Shown one piece after another: positions 8,943 to 11,143 of a stretch of 11,143 bases of DNA (position 1 is the stretch's first letter; every line of letters begins with the position of its first letter). The stretch covers positions 1 to 11,143 of the forward strand of contig DASYZQ010000025.1 of assembly GCA_035946175.1 (NCBI GenBank). The letters run 5' to 3'. Position numbers and translations under genes: made by a program. The stretch is from DASYZQ01 sp035946175. Lineage in GTDB: Bacteria > Patescibacteriota > Saccharimonadia > Saccharimonadales > UBA4665. A model generated the notes under the pieces. It was not told the origin of the DNA. It saw only the letters and a program-made list of their open reading frames with translations, and did no database searches.

Positions 8943-9007
8943 AAAAAATAGCCTTGGGTAGTAAATCCGCTCTTGTCATAAATAATTAGCGCTTACTACC
9001 CTTTGGC
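8943..9007 (-). terminator. Intrinsic terminator ending the leftward RNA
   Basis: On the minus strand, GGGTAGTAA (9001-8993) pairs with TTACTACCC (8964-8956). It is extended inside by GCGCT-side pairs CGCT (8991-8988 with 8971-8968) and outside by GCC/GGC (9007-9005 with 8953-8951), and is followed by TATTTTTT (8950-8943). The 9-bp core is perfect. It is a good rho-independent terminator in the leftward direction only; rightward the stem is followed by just CTTTTG. Confidence 0.7.
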
Positions 9008-9085
9008 TTTTGACTGACCGCTCTTGTCATCTTTAGGGTGACAAAGAGCGATATTTCCTAAGTAAACTTTTTATTTTGCTTACCT
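8943..9085 (-). ncRNA. Candidate structured RNA or attenuator leader upstream of the membrane-protein gene
   Basis: From the predicted start at about 9085 the leftward transcript folds into three hairpins. Hairpin A pairs AGGTAAGC with GTTTACTT across an A-rich loop; two of its pairs are G-U on this strand and would be A-C mismatches on the other, which supports the minus strand as the functional one. Hairpin B pairs CGCTCTTTGTCA (9050-9039) with TGACAAGAGCG (9029-9019) with one bulge. Hairpin C is an intrinsic terminator (9007-8943). The 13-nt ATGACAAGAGCGG occurs twice, at 9030-9018 and 8979-8967. It ends 51 nt before the membrane-protein ATG. It could be a stand-alone sRNA or a cis-acting leader. 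It matches no RNA family I know. Confidence 0.5.
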
Positions 9086-9091
9086 AAATTG

Positions 9092-9120
9092 ATCCTACTA
9101 CAGGCGACAGAAAAAGTCAA
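9092..9120 (-). promoter_or_regulatory. Predicted promoter of the leftward structured RNA
   Basis: On the minus strand, TTGACT (9120-9115) is followed by a 17-nt spacer and TAGGAT (9097-9092). Five and four of six bases match the sigma70-type consensus. The predicted start is A9085 or G9084, which is exactly where the first hairpin of the downstream RNA begins. Confidence 0.55.
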
Positions 9121-9206
9121 TATAAGCACATAAGACTATGCACTTCTTCATTAAACTACAGGTCATTGGGCAATTTAGGACAAGCACCTTTTGATTGCAG
9201 TAAAAG

Positions 9207-9225
9207 TTATACACAGGTTTATACA
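9207..9225 (+). promoter_or_regulatory. DnaA-box-like site with a repeated TTATACA
   Basis: TTATACACA (9207-9215) fits the DnaA box consensus TTATNCACA, and TTATACA recurs 12 nt on (9219-9225). Both lie between the two divergent promoters, 19 nt before the rightward -35 box. A single 9-mer match is expected by chance at some rate and no cluster is present, so this is as likely a regulator site or coincidence as a DnaA site. Confidence 0.3.
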
Positions 9226-9243
9226 AAAGCCTACTATTTCTTG

Positions 9244-9272
9244 TTGACAGCTAAATATGCAATTTATAAGAT
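9244..9272 (+). promoter_or_regulatory. Predicted promoter of the rightward structured RNA
   Basis: A perfect -35 box TTGACA (9244-9249) is followed by a 17-nt spacer and TAAGAT (9267-9272). The predicted start is about A9279, which is also the first base of an 8-bp hairpin. The gene it would serve is not a protein gene: a terminator follows at 9395-9428. Confidence 0.65.
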
Positions 9273-9278
9273 AGCTAT

Positions 9279-9428
9279 AGCACTTTGAATAAAAAAAGTG
9301 CTCAAAAACAAAAATGACTCCTAACAACGGCTTCTCGCAAGCCGTTGTTCCAAAAAGCAAGGCCTTACAAACCAATAGTTCAAACAAATACTCTGGCCCG
9401 TCTTTAATAGACGGGCCTCTCTTATTTC
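9279..9428 (+). ncRNA. Candidate independent small RNA upstream of infC
   Basis: A promoter and an intrinsic terminator bracket a segment of about 150 nt with no credible ORF. Three hairpins are visible. The first is AGCACTTT (9279-9286) with AAAGTGCT (9295-9302). The second is AACAACGGCTT (9323-9333) with AAGCCGTTGTT (9339-9349), a perfect 11-bp stem closing a CTCGC loop. The third is the terminator (9395-9417). An A-rich, unstructured stretch (9350-9390) separates the last two and could be a pairing or protein site. It does not resemble tmRNA, RNase P RNA, SRP RNA or 6S RNA in length or motifs. It could be an infC leader with attenuation, but infC has its own strong promoter further on, so a separate sRNA is favoured. 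Confidence 0.5.
9395..9428 (+). terminator. Intrinsic terminator of the rightward RNA
   Basis: GGCCCGTCT (9395-9403) pairs perfectly with AGACGGGCC (9409-9417) over a TTAAT loop, followed by TCTCTTATTTCT. The stem is GC-rich at its base and the tail is T-rich though interrupted. It lies 46 nt before the infC -35 box. Confidence 0.75.
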
Positions 9429-9473
9429 TAGAAGGCTCAGGGCATGGTGTTCTCTCTTGTCAGTATAGTAGTG

Positions 9474-9502
9474 TTGACCCCTGTTCTATTGTCTGCTACA
9501 AT
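9474..9502 (+). promoter_or_regulatory. infC-rpmI-rplT promoter
   Basis: TTGACC (9474-9479), a 17-nt spacer and TACAAT (9497-9502) are present. TGC stands immediately before the -10, giving an extended -10 (TGnTACAAT). The start is predicted near 9509, leaving a short leader of about 30 nt before the AUC start of infC. The -10 box covers the TTG at 9502, so that TTG cannot be the translation start on this transcript. Confidence 0.75.
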
Positions 9503-9537
9503 TGACCACGTTAACCACTGACTGTAAGGAGCTACAC

Positions 9538-10068
9538 ATCAGCAACAAATTCACTCGCCTGAATCAAAATATTCGGGCACCTCAGTTACGCGTCATTGGC
9601 CAAGACGGCAAACAACTTGGCGTTCTCTCGCGGGTAGAGGCAATACAGTTAGCTGAAAAAGAAGGGTTGGATTTGGTTGAGGTGTCCGCTGAGGCCAATC
9701 CACCGGTAGCGAAAATAGTCGATTGGGGTAAATATAATTACCAGCGCACTAAGCAACAGCAAAAAAGCAGAAAAAGTGCAAAGGCGCTAGAAATAAAACA
9801 AATGCGGTTTGGCTTAAAAATTGGTGAACACGATTTGGCGGTCAAGCTCAAAAAGATCGAGGGCTTCCTTGATGCAGGTCATAAGGTCAAGATCGTTATT
9901 TTCTATAGAGGCAGAGAACTCGCTCACAGGGATCTCGGTTTTAAACTTGCTGAAAAGGTTACCAACGAGCTCGGTGAACGAGTGGCAGTAGATCAACCCC
10001 CGCAATTCGCCGGAAAACAACTTAATTTCGTCATAAGGAGCAACAATGCCAAAGCTAAAAACGCATAG
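9538..10068 (+). CDS. infC: Translation initiation factor IF-3 (AUC start)
   Basis: IF3 binds the 30S subunit, prevents premature 50S joining and checks the start codon and initiator tRNA. From ATC at 9538 the protein has 176 residues, a normal length. The N-terminal domain carries RAPQLRVIGQDGKQLGVLSR and the conserved DLVEVSAEANPPVAKIVDWGKY block. A lysine-rich linker follows (QQQKSRKSAKALEIKQ), then the C-terminal domain with KIGEHDLAVKLKKIEGFLDAGHKVKI, FYRGRE and the end QPPQFAGKQLNFV. The start is chosen because TAAGGAG (9525-9531) lies 6 nt before the ATC and the homologous region begins right after it. The upstream in-frame TTG (9502) sits in the promoter -10 box and has no ribosome site. 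AUU, AUC or AUA starts are characteristic of infC and, in E. coli, let IF3 repress its own translation. The gene overlaps rpmI by 23 nt. Confidence 0.95.
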   Translation: MSNKFTRLNQNIRAPQLRVIGQDGKQLGVLSRVEAIQLAEKEGLDLVEVSAEANPPVAKIVDWGKYNYQRTKQQQKSRKSAKALEIKQMRFGLKIGEHDLAVKLKKIEGFLDAGHKVKIVIFYRGRELAHRDLGFKLAEKVTNELGERVAVDQPPQFAGKQLNFVIRSNNAKAKNA

Positions 10069-10240
10069 CGGTACAAAAGATAGAGTCAAGCTCTCAAAGA
10101 ATGGCAAAGTACGGACACGTCACTCGTACGTGAGTCATTTTCTTCAGAAAAAGAGCGCTTCGCGTAAACGTCGACTGGCCCAGTTTATGACACTAGATGG
10201 ATCGAATGTTAAATCGGTAAAAATGAGATTAGGAGCTTAG
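10046..10240 (+). CDS. rpmI: 50S ribosomal protein L35 (bL35)
   Basis: This small basic protein of the large subunit is 64 aa, the usual length. The N-terminus MPKLKTHSGTKDRVK and the central SHFLQKKSASRKRRL match the bL35 pattern of MPKxKT, then a H-x-L-x-KKS-x-x-RKR core. The ATG lies inside the end of infC, a 23-nt overlap, with AAGGAG (10035-10040) 5 nt upstream, so the ribosome site is embedded in infC codons. It is the second gene of the conserved infC-rpmI-rplT operon and ends 2 nt before rplT. In E. coli and B. subtilis this operon is repressed by bL20 binding the mRNA; no such site is identified here. Confidence 0.95.
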   Translation: MPKLKTHSGTKDRVKLSKNGKVRTRHSYVSHFLQKKSASRKRRLAQFMTLDGSNVKSVKMRLGA

Positions 10241-10242
10241 GA

Positions 10243-10596
10243 ATGCGCGTTAAACGTGGTGTAGAAAATCACCGTAAACATACTGATATTCGTCATGCTA
10301 CGAAAGGCATGACCCGGTCAAATCGCTCTAGCATCAAAAGGGGCAAGCAGGCTATGACCAAGGCATTGCAATTCGCATACCGTGATCGTCGTACCCAAAA
10401 ACGAACATTGCGCCAACTATGGAATGCCCGGATTAACGCTGCTGCACGGTTGCATGGAACCAGCTATAGCCGGCTTATTGATTCCCTCAAGCATGCTAAC
10501 ATCATAATCGATCGTAAGGTATTAAGTGAGCTAGCAGTAAACGAGCCAAAAGCATTCGAAAAAATATTAGTAACCGCTAGCAGCACACAGAAGTAG
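10243..10596 (+). CDS. rplT: 50S ribosomal protein L20 (bL20)
   Basis: bL20 is an early assembly protein that binds 23S rRNA and is often the operon's translational repressor. The protein has 117 aa, a typical length. Conserved blocks are MRVKRGVENHRKH (the usual Ala2 is absent, so it starts MRVKRG rather than MARVKRG), KGMTRSNRSS, then FAYRDRRTQKRTLRQLWNAR and INAAARLHGTSYSRLIDSLK, ending with IDRKVLSELAVNEPKAF. The long basic N-terminal extension that reaches into rRNA and the globular C-terminal domain are both complete. AGGAG (10231-10235), 7 nt upstream of the ATG, lies within the last codons of rpmI. It is the last gene of the operon; I see no strong intrinsic terminator in the 95 nt that follow. 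Confidence 0.97.
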   Translation: MRVKRGVENHRKHTDIRHATKGMTRSNRSSIKRGKQAMTKALQFAYRDRRTQKRTLRQLWNARINAAARLHGTSYSRLIDSLKHANIIIDRKVLSELAVNEPKAFEKILVTASSTQK

Positions 10597-10691
10597 AGCC
10601 TTTTAAGCTGGCAGAATCTCTTATTTAAACCACTTCGGCATAAGGATCGTAGACCTGGTCATGAGACAACTGTGCAGCCGTGTTAACCGCC

Positions 10692-11093
10692 TTACTGCAA
10701 TTTGCCCCGCAAGAGCTGATAAACAGACTGATTGGCATTATCCATGTGAGCCCAGGCCCCTGGATCAAAATATTCCACACCATAGAGCGTATTCAGTATA
10801 TGGCGAGTCATCGCTAGGCCACTGTCACAGAAATGAACAGCATCAGAAATGTCAGTACGCCAGCGCTCAAGTAGCCCTGGCTGTATAGCGTCAAATTCTC
10901 TTTGCAGCCTATTTATGCCCTCTTCGGAACTCTGGTCGGCATATAGTACCGCATCAAGCAATGCCGGCCGCCTGGCAATAAGAAGTTCCAAGTTGATAGC
11001 CCAGTGAGCTGGTCGACCAAAACCATACAACCCATTAAGATCTCTTTTCCGGTATAATCTCGGGTAACACACCCGGAAAGAGGAGGTCCTCAA
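10692..11093 (-). CDS. Unrecognised protein, 5' end uncertain, possibly truncated
   Basis: A minus-strand frame of up to 133 codons, bounded upstream by an in-frame TAA near 11106-11104. I recognise no family. The part from about residue 20 onward looks like a real soluble protein: GLYGFGRPAHWAINLELLIA, an acidic helix SSEEGINRLQREFDAIQPGL, LERWRTDISDAVHF, and a C-terminus with YGVEYFDPGAWAHMDNANQS. There is no signal peptide or membrane helix. No ATG is available; the possible starts are TTG at 11093, GTG at 11072 or TTG at 11030, and none has a good ribosome site. The first 15 or so codons overlap the leader of the plus-strand transposase. The gene may therefore have lost its original 5' end when the insertion sequence entered. 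It converges on rplT. Confidence 0.45.
   Translation of the reverse strand: MRTSSFRVCYPRLYRKRDLNGLYGFGRPAHWAINLELLIARRPALLDAVLYADQSSEEGINRLQREFDAIQPGLLERWRTDISDAVHFCDSGLAMTRHILNTLYGVEYFDPGAWAHMDNANQSVYQLLRGKLQ
11042..11086 (+). promoter_or_regulatory. Transposase leader: -10 box, hairpin and ribosome site
   Basis: A perfect TATAAT (11053-11058) has no recognisable -35 upstream. CTCTTTTCCGG (11042-11052) can pair with CCGGAAAGAG (11073-11082), with one bulged T. This stem covers the start of the Shine-Dalgarno AGGAGG (11081-11086), which stands 6 nt before the transposase ATG. A shorter alternative stem pairs CGGGT (11061-11065) with ACCCG (11071-11075). Confidence 0.45.
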
Positions 11094-11143
11094 TGAGAAG
11101 ACAGTTTAGCTCTGAGCAGAAAGCTCAGGTTGCCTTGAGTGCG
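11093..11143 (+). CDS. Transposase, IS3-like OrfA, N-terminal fragment (cut by window)
   Basis: Only 17 codons lie in the window: MRRQFSSEQKAQVALSA. This resembles the start of the helix-turn-helix OrfA of IS3-family elements, which typically open with a basic stretch, then F/Y-S-x-E-x-K-x-x-V-A-L. The ATG is preceded at 6 nt by a perfect AGGAGG. OrfA binds the element ends and, in this family, is usually fused to the DDE catalytic OrfB by programmed frameshifting; that part would lie beyond 11143. With so few residues the family call is tentative, but the strong ribosome site supports a real gene. Confidence 0.6.
   Translation, partial: MRRQFSSEQKAQVALSA

Larger units (their letters stand above)
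11042..11143 (+). mobile_element. Left part of a probable IS3-like insertion sequence (partial)
   Basis: The element is inferred from the transposase N-terminus at 11093 and its leader. The exact left end is not identified: no TG-starting terminal repeat can be confirmed without the right end. The boundary given is the earliest part of the leader hairpin and should be read as approximate. Confidence 0.4.

Noticed and set aside
8967..9030. Two 13-nt direct repeats as the start of a CRISPR array
   Set aside because: Only two short copies exist, no further unit or cas gene is present, and both copies are explained by RNA pairing.
9207..9225. Replication origin based on a DnaA-box match near gyrase genes
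   Set aside because: One box and a partial second are not a cluster; there is no dnaA, dnaN or recF in the window.
9175..9387. 70-codon minus-strand ORF rich in Cys and Phe
   Set aside because: It is antisense to the candidate RNA and promoter, and its composition is what AT-rich noncoding DNA gives. No ribosome site.
9314..9505. 63-codon plus-strand ORF
   Set aside because: It runs through two hairpins, a terminator and the infC promoter, has no ribosome site and shows no protein-like composition.
9502..9537. TTG start giving a 188-aa IF3
   Set aside because: The TTG overlaps the extended -10 box of the infC promoter, has no ribosome site, and the 12 extra residues do not fit the family; ATC at 9538 has a well-placed TAAGGAG.
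10661..10888. 75-codon plus-strand ORF after rplT
   Set aside because: It is antisense to the better-looking minus-strand frame, has Cys/His-rich random-like composition and no ribosome site.

Overview
The window looks like chromosomal DNA of a Patescibacteria (CPR) bacterium, most likely a Saccharibacteria (TM7) relative. This is inferred from the wording of the 16S rRNA 5' portion, from a VirD4/TraG-like ATPase sitting behind two very small genes (an arrangement I associate with CPR genomes), and from gyrase sequences that are clearly bacterial but divergent. It is not proven. UGA is used as stop (the 121-aa gene ends in TGA), so this is not a UGA-recoded CPR lineage.

Left and centre (1-8892) are all on the minus strand. 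Read in the direction of transcription: a small four-helix membrane protein, a 121-aa protein with a disordered N-terminal half, and a 1007-aa membrane-anchored VirD4/TraG-like ATPase that overlaps the previous gene by 4 nt. Next come gyrB and gyrA, 2 nt apart, then the 5' part of a 16S rRNA gene that begins about 140 nt after gyrA and runs off the window. The gyrB-gyrA-16S order matches the gyrB-gyrA-rrnO order of Bacillus subtilis. An rRNA-type promoter starts only 8 nt after the gyrA stop codon.

The 645-nt gap at 8893-9537 has no convincing protein gene but is densely organised. Going left, a sigma70-type promoter (9120-9092) drives a roughly 143-nt RNA with three hairpins. It ends in an intrinsic terminator 51 nt before the membrane-protein gene. 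Inside it, a 13-nt motif occurs twice, and one antisense segment can pair with either copy; the two pairings are compatible and incompatible with the terminator, as in an attenuator or riboswitch. Going right, a second promoter (9244-9272) drives a roughly 150-nt RNA, also with three hairpins and a terminator, ending before the infC promoter. Neither RNA is one I recognise. They are the best candidates for something undescribed here.

The right part (9474-10596) is the translation operon infC-rpmI-rplT (IF3, bL35, bL20) on the plus strand. It has its own extended -10 promoter and a strong Shine-Dalgarno sequence. The infC start codon is AUC, the unusual start class on which IF3 autoregulation depends. 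Beyond it, an unrecognised 133-codon minus-strand frame lacks an obvious start and faces the left end of an apparent IS3-like insertion sequence. Only the first 17 codons of its transposase lie in the window.
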